64,000 bases of DNA, from assembly GCF_000499845.2 (NCBI RefSeq), contig NC_023749.2, positions 38,926,923-38,990,922 of the forward strand. Direction: 5' to 3'. Positions 21,624 through 33,082 of this stretch are shown one piece after another; positions within the stretch are counted from its first letter, which is position 1, and each line of letters begins with the position of its first letter. The notes beneath the pieces were generated by a model. It worked only from the letters and a program-made list of their open reading frames with translations. It was not told the DNA's origin and did not search any database. This stretch comes from Phaseolus vulgaris. Taxonomy: Eukaryota; Streptophyta; Magnoliopsida; Fabales; Fabaceae. Made by a program: the position numbers and the translations under genes.

Positions 21624-24600
21624 TCAACTGAAATAAAATTTTAAGCTGGCTGCATTCCAACTGCGCGGAATAGGACCTCCATCCAAAGTCTCTAGGTTGT
21701 ACGAACCGTTGCCCTTAGCCTTAGTAACTCTGAAGGGTCCGGTCCACTTGGGAGACAGCTTATTCTCCAACTCGTATGGGTGAGCTTTCCTCATCACCAG
21801 GTCGCCGACCTGAAACTGTCGCGGCTTTACCTTAGAGCTATATTGCCGCTCTACTCTTCTCTTCATCGCTTCAGCTTTTATTCTTGCTTCTTCCATGGCC
21901 TCGTCTAGCAGATCCAGGTTTACCCGCCTCTCTTCATTGGATTCCTCCACCACAAAGTTTTGAAAACGTGGTGAGCTTTCATGTATTTCTACTGGAATCA
22001 TCGCGTCCGACCCGTACACCAAACTAAAAGGCGTCTCCATAGTAGAGGATTGGGACGTGGTGTGGTATGCCCATACGATCCTTGGTACCTCTTCCGCCCA
22101 CGCCCCTTTGGCTTTCTCTAACCTCCTCTTTAACCCCCTCAGCAAAACTCTGTTTGCCGACTCCACTTGTCCGTTGGTCTGGGATGTTCAACCGATGCGA
22201 ACACTTGTTTGATTCCTACATCAGCGCACAGATTTCTCAACTGCTGACTGGCAAACTGGGTCCCGTTATCAGATATCAAGCGCCTAGGTACGCCAAAGCG
22301 GCACACGATGTTCTTCCACACAAAATGCTGTACCTTGTGCGCAGTGATCTGTGCTACGGGCTCTGCCTCTATATTCGATGGCGACGACCAAATACTTCAT
22401 CTGCCTGATTGCCAGTGGGAACGGGCCCAGGATGTCAATTCCCCATGTATGGGAAGGCCACGGGCTGTATATGGACCGCAATTCTTCTGGAGGCGCCTTA
22501 TGCCAGTCGGCGTGCTTTTGGCATTGTCTGCACCGCTGGGCGTGTCGTGCGCAGTCTTCTTTCACTGTTGGCCAGAAGAATCCTGCGCGTATTACTTTGG
22601 AGGCTAGGGACCTTCCCCCTACGTGGCTCCCGCAGATGCCTTCGTGTAGCTCTGCCATTATCCTGGTGCACTCGTCGCCACTTACGCATGTTAGGATAGG
22701 GTGAGTGAAACCGTGCCCGAACAACACCCCATCCACCAGGGTGTACCTTGCGGCGTTCCTTTTGACCTTTTTACCCTTTTCAGGCTCTACTAGGAGAGCC
22801 CTATCCGCCAGGTATCGCTTGTAGGGCGTCATCCAGGTGTCTCCCTGGGTCAAAACGCATACCTGCATCTGCTCTTCTTCGGGCGCATCCGCGTACGTGC
22901 TGATGCGGGGTGCCCTCTGCGTATCCTGGGTCAAAGAGTAATGACTCCTCGGCCTTCCCCTTGTTGTATAAATCTGGAGGACGTCCACCCTGTTGTCTTC
23001 CACGAATCTACGCGGAGCTTTGAGAGTCTCTTGGATCACTGTCCTCTGTCTACCCCCCTTTGCCTGAGCTGGCCAGCTTTGCAAGCAGGTCAGCTCTGGC
23101 ATTCTGCTCCCTGGGGACATGTATCAGCTCAAGAGTGTTGAACGCTCCTTTCAACAATTGGACGTATTTCAGATATGCCGCCATCTGTGGGTCCTTCTCC
23201 TGGAACTCACCCGACACATGCCCCGTTATCAGCTGGGAGTCGCTTTTCACCAGGAGGTTCTGCGCGCCCATCTCCTTGGTCAGGAGCATTCCTGCTATCA
23301 GGGCTTCATATTCTGCCTGATTGTTACTTGCCTTGAAGGCGAAGCGCAGGGCCTGCTCAATCAGCACGCCGTTGGGTCCCTCCAAGACTATTCCCGCACC
23401 ACTCCCTTGCTGGTTGGAAGAGCCATCAACCGAGAGCAACCACTGCGAGCCCACCTCCACCTCTTGCTCCCCTCCGGGTGACAGCTCCGCTATAAAATCT
23501 GCGTATACCTGCCCTTTGATGGACCCTCTAGGCTCATACTGGATGTCGAATTCTGACAGTTCCACCGCCCAGCGTACCATTCTCCCAGCCACATCAGGCT
23601 TCTGCAGCACCTTCTGTATAGGGAGGTTCGTCATCACTACCACCGTGAAGCTGTGGAAGTAATGACGGAGCCTCCTGGCTGAAAATACCACCGCCAGCGC
23701 TGCCTTCTCTAACGCCTGGTATCTGGTTTCTGCGCCTTGTAAGGCCTTGCTTACAAAATAAATGGGTATTTGAATCTGGTCCTGTTCCTGGACCAGCACT
23801 GAGCTGATAGCTCGTTCCGTTACTGTAAAGTATAACCGGAGGGGCACGCCTATTACTGGTTTGCAGAGGACCGGTGGCGTCGCCAGGTACTCCTTTAGCT
23901 TAATGAAAGCCGCTTCGCACTCATCAGTCCACGCAAAGCGACTGTTTCTCTTGAGGCACTGGAAATATGGATGCCCCTTCTCTCCCCCGGCGGAAACAAA
24001 CCTTGAGAGCGCCGCCATCCGTCCTGTCAGCTGTTGCACCTCCTTTACCGACGCTGGGCTTCACATGGCGATAATCGCCGCGCATTTGTCGGGGTTCGCC
24101 TCTATCCCCCTCTCCGTGAGCATGAAACCGAAGAACTTACCGGCCTCTACCCCGAAAACACATTCCTCCCGAGCATGGGCGCCAGGACCTTGTCCATTAG
24201 CCTCTGGTACGTGGCGCCCGCGTTTTTCAGCCCGAAAGGCATCACCTTATAGCAGTAACTGCAAGTCTCAGTCATGAATGCAGTTTTGTTCTCGTCTCTG
24301 GGGTGCATCTTGATCTGATTGTACCCTGAGAAGGCGTCCAGGAAACTCAGCACCTTGCTGCCGGACGCACTGTCTACCAAGGCGTCGATGCTGGGCAGCG
24401 GGTACGAGTCCTTTGGGCACGCCTTATTCAGGTTCGTGAAGTCCACGCACATCCTCCATTTTCCATTCGCCTTTTTCACCAAGATGACATTGGCAAGCCA
24501 CTCAGGGTATTGAATCTCCCTGATATGGCCAGCGTTCAACAGCTTCTACGTTTCGTCCTTCACCACCTGCTGTTTCTCTTCGTTGAACTTTCTCCTTCTC

Positions 24601-26854
24601 TGGCACACGGGGCGGACCGTGGCATCCATGCTGAGGTGGTGACATAGGAAATCAGGGTCGATACCGGGCATATCCGAGGCGGACCATGCGAAGGCATCCA
24701 GGTGGCGCGAAATCACTTCTGCCACCCCTTCCTGCTCAACCGGACTCAGCAAACTCCATAACTTGAATGTCTTGCCACCAATCTCCCTTTCCACGGCGTT
24801 GGTGGCTGGCTGTTCTCTGCTCTCATCCTCAACGGGCGCCGCCTCTTGCACGGGCGCCACGTCGCTAGGACCTTCCTCCATGGGTGCATCTGCTTCGGAC
24901 GCCGCCCTCGCCGGTATGGCCTCAATAGGCGTCGACCCCGCGGGTGTCGCCTCAATCATCGTCGTGTCCGCGCATGGCGGACGTTCATATACCATGAAAA
25001 CGCTTCTCTTCGTTTTCAGGCTATTCTCATAGCATTTTCTTGCCTCCTCCTGGTCTGACCTGATGACTATCACCTTACCACTGAGGGCTGGCAGCTTCAT
25101 CTTCATGTGGCGTGTGGAGGACACCGCGTTCAAACGGTTTAACGCCGGCCTGCCCAGCAAAATATTGTAGGCGGAGTTGGCGTTCACGACCAGGTACCGG
25201 ATGCTTTCGGTACGGGAGGCCTCTCCGTCCGTGAACGTAGTCCTCAACTCCAGGTACCCCCGGACTTCCACCTGGTTGTCCCCAAACCCATATAGGCACC
25301 CCATGTAGGGACTAAACAGATCAGGGGACAACCGTAACTTATTAAAGGTCGACAGAAACATGATGTCTGCCGAACTTCCTTGGTCGACAAGCACTCTGTG
25401 CACCCTCCTCCCGGCTGTGACGACTGAGATGACAACGGGGTCGTTGTCGTGGGGTACCACATCCCGGAGGTCTCTTCTTGTGAACACGAGATCCGACTCC
25501 CACGGCTCCCCCGAGAGTCTCTCTTCGACTGAATTGACCCCCCTCGCGTATTTCTTCCGCTGGGAGGCGGTGGGTCCTCCGCTGGAAAAACCTCCAGCAA
25601 TGGTGTGGACCTCGCCAAGCACAGGCATCTCGTGTCCTGGTTCTTCCGCCTGCGGCGGCGACAAGGTGGTAGTCGTCGTGGGCTCCGCGACATAATCCTT
25701 CAAAAACCCAGTCCTCACCAGCTCATCTAGCTGGTAGCCCAGCGACAGGCAATTATCAATGTGGTGCCCGAAAGCCTCGTGGAATTCGCACCAAGAGTCT
25801 TTGCGAGGCCCTAACACCTTGTCAGTCTTCGCCAGTCGCCTCAGCCTCTCAGCTATGTTAGGCACGACGATCAAATCCTTCAGCTCCACCACGAAGTTAT
25901 ACCTTGCTGGTCTCGCTCGTTCTCTGGCCGGGCGATCGCCCCCCGCCGGACCCCGGGGCTGGGGCTTTCTGGCCTCATAGGGGCGTCTCGCATCGGGCTT
26001 CTTTCTTCCCGTCGTGTTCTCATTGACTCGGGCGGGCTGAGTTCGTGCCGGTCCTCTCGGGCGTGAGGGTACGACGCTGGTGCGTTTCACGCACACCTCC
26101 CCTTCAAAAGCAATATGTTCTACTGCCCGAGACCGGGGCATACGCCCTTCACGAATGCGTACACGATCATTGGCTCCTCTGTCGTGCCAACCTTCACAAC
26201 CTGGGCCCCGAAGCGATTAATGTACTCCTTCAGGGTCTCCCCCTGATACTGCTTCACGTCGAACAAATCGTAGGAGACCGGCGGCGGGGCTTTGTTTGCC
26301 AAGTATTGCTCCCTGAACAATCGCGACAATTGGCGGAAAGATGTGATATGGCCGTCCGGGAGGCTGATGAACCAGTCCATAGCCATCCCAGTCAGGGTGC
26401 TCATAAAGAGCTTGCACTTGGCAGCGTCAGAACCGCCTACCAGGACCATCTGTGTGTGAAATGCAGCAAGGTGCGTCTCTGGGTCCTCCATCCCGGTGAA
26501 GATCACCTTGGGCCCCGCAAATGTGTTCGGGATCGCTGCATCTAGAATCTCCTGCGAGAAGGGAGTAGAAAATTCCCTTGGTGGGGAATGGTTCTCCATC
26601 TCGTCATGTCCATGTTGCGCCCGATTATTTCTCAGGCCCTGGCGCAACTCTTCATTCACACGGTGGAGCTCGTCATTCCTCTCATGCGAGGCGTCGAGAT
26701 CCACCTGCATACGTTCCTGTTCCAGCTTCGACTCAGCCATATCCTGCTGCAACCCCCTCATTATCTCCAGGACCTGTTGCATGGATAGTTCTGCTGGGGC
26801 TGCGCGTGCTGTACCTCGTCTGGTGGGGGCCATTGTCACTTCAGCCTCCTTCAA
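21624..26854 (-). pseudogene. Gag-Pol of element B, heavily decayed, RT active site deleted
   Basis: Same domain order as A. The gag start at 26854 is followed by coiled-coil-like Glu/Arg repeats, the gag core, the C-x2-H-x4-H-x4-C motif, DQGSSADI protease, RT, two RNase H domains and integrase. Lesions: a deletion of about 58 bases near 26133; a stop at about 24546; a deletion of roughly 130 bases near 24165 that removes the YVDD catalytic motif; a TGA near 24061; an inserted T near 23059; a 14-base loss near 22374; and a one-base loss near 22186. The second RNase H (SVDGSSNQQGSG region, about 23400) is well preserved. No functional enzyme can come from this copy. Confidence 0.92.
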
Positions 26855-26912
26855 CGTTACTGTAACTTGGTAGATTTTCTCGAACTTGTGATGGGACTGA
26901 TGTTTTATATCG

Positions 26913-26930
26913 GCCCCACGGTGGGCGCCA
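26913..26930 (-). other. Primer binding site of element B, tRNA-Lys type
   Basis: The minus strand reads TGGCGCCCACCGTGGGGC, an exact complement of the plant tRNA-Lys(CUU) 3' end with CCA, two bases from the LTR. Confidence 0.9.
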
Positions 26931-26932
26931 AA

Positions 26933-28168
26933 TGTTCCGTCCGGTTGACCGGGACGTCTTCGTGCGCGACCTCAACCGTCAGCTAGGGACTCCTTCCCAC
27001 TGGATACCTGTGGATTCCTGCAAAGAAGGACAAAAGGGCGCCCCAGCGGCTGTTTGCACTCCGACGCTCAAGTAAGCCAGCAAGAAACACCAAAAACTGT
27101 GCACCTCCGTATCGAAGCACCGCGTATGGCACTTTGAAGGTGGTAAAAAGAACTGTGTGTTGTGTGTATGTTTTCTCCCTCAGGCAAAGATCTTTTTCCC
27201 AGTCCCTTGTACGTAACCTCAAGGCACGAGCAAGCAACTAGAGAGTTCTCTGGTAAATTTGCCAAAAGTTCGAACCCCGTTCCCAACATTCTCCGCGCTA
27301 TTTAAACTACCCAAGCATTTAAAGCGCCTTAAAGCGCTTTTAATTACAAGCGTAACGCACTCATTAAAGCGTTTAATTAGAAAACGTAACGCATTTAAGA
27401 CGTTGAAACGCTTGGAGCCAGTATAGGACCTGAATGCTCGAAACGGAAACTGTATTGAATGACTTTAATTACCTGGCACCTGACTAAAGGATGTTTCTAT
27501 TCTGACCTAGCTGTCGTACACGTGGAGGGCCTCACGACGCCATGACCCCATCTGGGGGCGTTTCTGCCCATTTGGGGACGTCTCTACGTGTGAGTCCTCC
27601 TACCTGGGAGTGCTACTGCGCTAGGGGTGACTTTTTGGGTGTCAACTCATGCCCCCAATCATCTAGTCACTCGCTTTGAGAGCGTATCTGCCTTCCTCTT
27701 GTACCCTGCACCCGGCTACCCTGGGCGTGACCTTCCTCTTGAGTCGTATCTGTCCCAAAGGCGTCTCTGGGGCGGTAGGGGTACTTCACGAGTCAGGCTG
27801 CCCTACACTGGTGTTGTTACTATGGCCTTGAAGCCACCTTTCTCTCCTCTTTATTACTGTTCCCTGGTTATCCAGGGTTTGGGGCCTTCCTACGGCGTCG
27901 CCCCCTCCATGGTCTTTCCTACCCATGGGTATCTGGGAGCCGCACCGTGATTGCCTTGGCTTAATGATATTTGATCTTGGCGACGCCATGGTTGGGCGAC
28001 GCCTTCACCTAGGCGACGCCTTGCCTTGGCGACGCTTCCTCTTGGCGACGCCTTGCCTTGGCGACGCTTCCTCTTGGCGATGCTGGCACTTGGCGTCTCT
28101 CCACCTAGGCGACGCCCTGCGTTGATTTTGACCTTGACTTAGTCAACGCCCGGATACGGGACGGTACA
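26933..28168 (-). repeat. 5' LTR of element B
   Basis: 1236 bp, TGTTCC...GGTACA. A 31-bp tandem duplication (gacgccttgccttggcgacg unit, about 28015-28077) explains most of the length difference from the left LTR. The right flank is cctac. Confidence 0.95.
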
Positions 28169-28329
28169 CCTACTTTCACTACCTGTGCCCCAAAGCGGCT
28201 TATGTATTCTTTTAGGGTTTCGCCTTGGAACTGCTTGACGTCGAAAAGATCGTACGAGACTGGGGCGGGAGTTCTGTTGGCCAGGTACTGTTCTCTAAAC
28301 AGTTGTGAAAGTTGGGCGAAGGACGTTAA
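28169..28329 (-). pseudogene. Gag fragment of another Tat element
   Basis: The minus-strand translation contains FREQYLANRTPAPVSYDLF and the GETLKEYI region, equivalent to the gag core of B near 26190-26330 but clearly diverged. It is bounded by the B LTR on the left and an LTR-like block on the right. It cannot belong to F, whose gag core is intact at about 29950-30150. Confidence 0.8.
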
Positions 28330-29052
28330 CTAAGTCCTTAGAGGGAAACATAAGAAACCTCTTTTGTAAAAGCATCTTTAGGTCTTTAGTTTAGGAAACT
28401 TAGGGGGGTGTGCGTTTAGTAGAGAGGTGTAGACGTAATACGGAGGTGCCAAACTAAGAGAGGAAGTCACATCTTCCTCATTAGTATTAGTGAAACTCTA
28501 CTCAATTTGAGAGAGAATTTGTGAGAGCTTGCTTCTCCTTCACCTTGTCTTATCTTGAGTGTGTTTGGTTCCCTCAAGTGGCGGCATTAGCTCAGTCATC
28601 TTGGAGTCTTCATCCTCTAAGTGGCGTGAACAACAAACCAAAGCATCCATCTCCATAAGTTCTTCTTTCTTTCATCTCCATTATCATACAAAGCATAAAC
28701 ATGTTTTAGCTTCTTTGTTTGGTTCATCTTCCTTCTCTTGCACTTATGTTCGGCTGTTTGTATTTGTTTCTGTTTTGATTCAGTTCTGAAGTTCCAATTC
28801 ATATTTTTTTCGGTTCTTATGCTTTCTTAAGAGTTTGAATCGGTGCAATTGCATTTTTACACCATTTGTTTGGTTCAATTGACAATAGGTGGCTCCTCCA
28901 TATGAGTTTGGTGTTTGGTGCAAGTCTTGGTGAGTTCTTGAAACGTAGAACCTTGATCCAGTTCTATTATACGTCCCTAAGCTATCTCCAACTCAAGTTA
29001 AGTCCATAGAATGTCAAAGAATCATCTCTTCTTTGCTATTGGATTCATATCA
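28330..29052 (+). repeat. Solo-LTR-like block related to 37399-38144
   Basis: From about 28488 rightward it matches the LTR in element G (gaaactctactcaa, ctcaagtggcggca, tggtgcaagtcttggtgag, tccatagaatgtcaaagaat, attcatatca). The first 150 bases have diverged and the left end is not clear. The right end ATCA is followed by catct inside F's protease codons. No protein is encoded; the ORF at 28559-28789 is not conserved in the sister copy. Confidence 0.65.
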
Positions 29053-30577
29053 CATCTGCTAAGCTTCCTTGATCGACCAGCACCCGATGGACCGTCCTTC
29101 CCGCCGTAACAAGCGAGATTACAATAGGGTCATTGTCATGAGGCACGACATCCCTAAGGTCTTCTTTGGTGAACGTGATGTCCACGTCGGGTGAGTGATC
29201 CTCAAAAACCTCCACTGACATCACAGACTTTGCATACTTATTTCGCTGCGATGCAGTGCACCCACCACCTAAGAATCCACCAACTATGGTGTGGATCTCT
29301 CCGTGAATGGGCACTTCGTGCTGCTGTCCCTCACATCCCGCCGATTGTGAGCCTGATGATTGGCCCGCTTGCTTCTCCAGCAAGTAATCCTTCAAGAACC
29401 CACATTTGACCAACTCGGAGAGTTGGTATCTTAAAGCCAAATACGAGTTGATAGAGTGGCCAAAGCTCTTGTGGAACTCGCACCACGCGTCTGGGCTTGG
29501 TCCCAACACCGTATTTGTTGTCTTCTCAGGCACTTTGAGCCTGGCAGCAATGTTCGGGATGGCGATCAGGTCAGCAAACCCCATCACGAACTCATACCTT
29601 GGCGGGCGATTGGGCTCTCTGGGTCGCCCTAGCCCCTTCCCCTTACTCTTCTTTAAATCATAAGGATGATGCATCCTTTGACCCTTCGTCCCTGCCGCGG
29701 CCTCCATCACCCTCTGCGGCTGGATCCTCGTCTGAGCGTGTGGCTTAGCTGGGGCCACATTTCCTCTTTTCTCGGAGACTTCGTTCTCAACGGCGATGTG
29801 AGCCATGGCACGTCGCTGGATTTCAGCGAACGTGGCGGGGTGGCTCCTGATCAGCGATTCACTAAAAGACCCAGGCAATACACCCTTTTTGAAGGCGTGC
29901 ACAAACATTTCTTCATCTTTACCTGGCAGGCGGACGATCTGAGCTCCGAATCTGTTCGGAAAATCCTTCAGAGACTCCCCCTGATACTGCCTCACATCGA
30001 ACAGGTCGTAAGACACCAACGGCGGTGCCTTGTTCACTATGTACTGCTCAACAAACATCTTGGAAAACTGGTGGAACGTGGTAATGTGGCTAGTAGGTAA
30101 ACTGACGAACCAGTCCAGCGTTGTTCCACTGAGAGTGCTCATGAACACCTTGTAGTAGACCGCGTCTGACCCTCCTAAGAGCATCATCTGAGTGTGAAAC
30201 TCCGTGAGATGAGCCTCAGGGTCCTCCACCCCGGTGAAAGATGCTTTCACCGCTACCGTATTTGCAGGGACCACCGTGTCCATGATCTCCTGAGAAAATG
30301 GCACGGGAAAGCTACGCGGTGGGGATGGGGGTGCAGATCTGTCCCCCATCGCACGCTCCTCTCGTCCCTGAAGAGCTTTACGCAGCTCTTCGTTGATCCT
30401 GTTGAGCTTTTCATTCCTAGCCTATGAGGCCACTAGTGCCTCGTGCATTCTCTCTTCCTCAGAACGCGATGCAGCTACGTTCTCCTGCAACGTCCTCATC
30501 ATCTCCATCACCTGCGTCATAAACACAGCGTCTTCTTCGGTTGACGGCGCGACTGGACTGGACCGCGTTGTCCTCAT
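29053..30577 (-). pseudogene. Element F gag and protease, partial
   Basis: The minus-strand start at 30577 (MRTTRSSPVAP) aligns with the start of K. It contains the gag core (LTEFHTQMMLLGG, FVEQYIVNKAPP, YDLFDVRQYQGES), a zinc-like CEFH...H motif in which the final Cys is Tyr (about 29455), and the protease start VLVDQGSLADV, where the sequence ends at the solo-LTR block. There is one stop, TAG at 30424-30422 (codon 52). RT onward is missing. Closest relative in the window is K. Confidence 0.88.
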
Positions 30578-30689
30578 CCTTTCTCGGCAAACTCAGCAAC
30601 CCATAGAAACTCCAAACAAACGGTGAAAACTCCAAAAACACCAAAGCTTCAACAAACTCGAACTGTGGTTGGGAATCACCTTTTATACG

Positions 30690-30707
30690 GCCCCACGGTG
30701 GGCGCCA
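30690..30707 (-). other. Primer binding site of element F, tRNA-Lys type
   Basis: The minus strand reads TGGCGCCCACCGTGGGGC, two bases inside the LTR that starts at 30710. Confidence 0.9.
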
Positions 30708-30709
30708 GA

Positions 30710-31810
30710 TGATCCTGCCGGTTGACCAAGTGCAAGAACGTTGCCTCGTCACGGTCTTCCTTCACCAGCTTTAACACCACGAGTGCTTCAAGTCCACACT
30801 ACAGAATGTCTCTCTGAGAACCCGAAAACACAGTATGGCGCCTCTGCGGCCGGTTGCGCTCCGACGCTCAAGTCAGTAACAAGAACACCCAAAAACTGAG
30901 AGAAAACTAAGTGCTCTAGGGCCGTACTCAAATATTCTCAACCCTAAAAACAATGAGCCGTAATCAACGTCCCTCTGCAAATTCTGTTAAGTTTACCTTT
31001 ATACCTATGTTTTTTCTTTCTCCAGGCAGTTACGCTTTGGATGCGTGGCTCGCATCCAACCCTGCACGTGTCATCATCTGGGCTGGGATATTAGGTAGTT
31101 CCCAGCCCTACACGTGTCGTCATCTGGGCGGGGGTAACTTGAGCGTCACTTCTATGTAGCATCCAACCCTACATGTGTCATCATCTGGGTTGGAGTAACA
31201 GGTAGCATCCAACCCTACACGTGTCGTCATCTGGGTCGGGGTAACTTGAGCGTCTTTTCTGTGTAATAACCAGTCGCGCGGCCAAGTCCCCTATTCAAGG
31301 AGTAATCTAGCACGTAATACGCTCTGGAACACCACCCGACAAGGCGAGTATCGGATGCAACATAGTACACCATCTCTCTGATATCGCTCGTCGCAAGTGC
31401 CACCCTCCTTATTACGCCATGCATGATTCAGCTGAGGAAACCTTGCCACCAAAGAATGTCCACTCTGGGAATCCTGTCGCTGATGAGCAAGTTGTTTACT
31501 CCAACTCATTTAACCTGCACGCCTCATGCTGACGTAACAATCATCCTTACTGAACTTACACGTTTGAACTTCCTCGCCTGAACCCCCAACAGCTTCAACT
31601 GAGTTTACTGGGAAATCCGGCGATGTGCTTCTTGCGGGGATGTCAGACCACCTCATCTTCCGTTATCTAACACGGCGACGACACCAACCTGGCGACAACC
31701 GACTATGTACACTGCAGAACGCCACTTCCACAAACGGCGACTATGTTGAATTCTTGACCACCCCCCTTTCTCTTGTCTACATCATCACACCCGATGACCT
31801 GATCGGTACA
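30710..31810 (-). repeat. 5' LTR of element F
   Basis: 1101 bp, TGATCC...GGTACA on the plus strand. A minus-strand TATAAAGG lies near 30995. The repeated phrase catccaaccctacacgtgtc occurs four to five times at 31050-31230. The right flank atatg (31811) lies in copia element H, so F inserted into H. Confidence 0.9.
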
Positions 31811-33048
31811 ATATGCATGACCATTCAAAGCATAACCAATGTGCACACCTTCATCACATTTAACATCAAACTTACCAAGATTTTCTTTACCATTATTCAA
31901 TACAAAGCATTTACACCCAAATACCCTAAGGTGTCTCACACTAGGTTTCTTGCCCTTATACAATTCATATGGAGTTTTCTTAAGAATGGGTCTAACTAAG
32001 GTTCTATTTAACACATAAGCTTCAGTATAGACTGCATCTACCTAAAAATACTTAGGGAGCTTAGATTCATTTAACATGGTTCTAGCTAGTTCCTCTAATG
32101 ATCTGTTTTTCCTTTCAACTACACCATTTTTTTGGGGTGTCCTAGGGGCTGAAAAGGTGTATGATATCCCATGCTTCTCACAGAACCTCTCAAATCTAGC
32201 ATTCTGAAACTCTCCCCCATGATCACTTTGAATTGATTTAATGCAGCAACCATTTTCATTTTGCAGAACCTTTGCCAATTTCTTAAAAGCAATGTAAGCA
32301 TCATTTTTATGTGCAAGAAACAAAGTCCATGTAAATCTAGAGTAATCATCCACAACAACTAAAGCATACAAATTTCCAACTAAGCTAGCAACTATAGATG
32401 GTCCAAATAAGTCCATATGTAATACATCCAATGGATTTTTTGTAGAAACAATATCTTTTAAATTGAAAGAGAATCTGATTTGTTTACCTTTCACACAAGC
32501 ATCACAGGGCCTGTTATCCTGAAATTTAATGTTAGGTAAACCAGAAACTAGATCTTTAGATTTCAGTTTATGAAGTGATTAGTGTGTATGTGAGCTAACC
32601 TCCTGTGCCACAGCCAAGACTCATCACTTCTAGACAGCAAACACTCATTTGAAGAGTTAGTTTCCATGATATTCAAAAGATATATGTTATTCACTCTTTT
32701 ACCAGTAAACAGTACCTTACCAGATGAGTCACTTGATATTGTGCAGCCCTTTGACTCAAAGTTCACCTTGTATCCTTTGTCACAAAGTTGGATGATGCTG
32801 AGAAGGCTATGCTTGAGTCCTTCTACATAAAGCACATTCTCAATAGTGGTTGAATTCCCTGTTCCAATACTGCCTCTGCCCAAAATTCTTCCTCGGTTAT
32901 TATCACCATAGGTTACATGTCCCTCTGCTTTGAGCTTCAAGCTAGTGAATTTTGTAAGATCTCCAGTCATATGCTTGGAGCAGCCACTGTCCAAGTACCA
33001 CTGATTTTTCTTGTTGCTCATCTGCAAAACAGAATAAAAATGATACAA
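31811..33048 (-). pseudogene. Element H protease, GAG-pre-integrase and integrase, truncated
   Basis: Protease site WYLDSGCSKHMTG (about 32965-33005). GAG-pre-integrase region with WLWHRRLAHIH (about 32585-32620). Integrase core with MDLFGP, SDHGGEFQN and PQKNGVVERKNR, giving the D,D,E triad. The protein then runs into the VFGCKCFVLN region typical of the integrase-RT linker. Stops occur near 32563 and 32042. The frame ends at the F insertion, so RT and RNase H are absent. Confidence 0.87.
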
Positions 33049-33082
33049 ATGGTACCCTTTTTAGTATAGGGTCTAGCACAGA

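Larger units (their letters stand above)
14724..28168 (-). mobile_element. Element B: Tat-type Ty3/gypsy with two antisense ORFs
   Basis: Both LTRs are present (14724-15927 and 26933-28168), with polypurine tract at 15928 and tRNA-Lys primer site at 26913-26930. Internal order from the 3' LTR: long aORF1, LTR-like relic, short aORF2, convergent gag-pol. Flanking 5-mers aaggt (left) and cctac (right) do not match. The left flank is element C while the right flank is a gag scrap of another Tat element, so the two ends probably come from different insertions joined by LTR recombination. Confidence 0.9.

Noticed and set aside
23861..26873. Plus-strand ORFs opposite B gag-pol (for example 26045-26545)
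   Set aside because: Shadows of pol and gag; the same frames recur opposite A because the sense codons are conserved.
28559..28789. A 76-codon plus-strand ORF as a gene
   Set aside because: It lies in an LTR-like block and is not conserved in the sister copy at 37399-38144.
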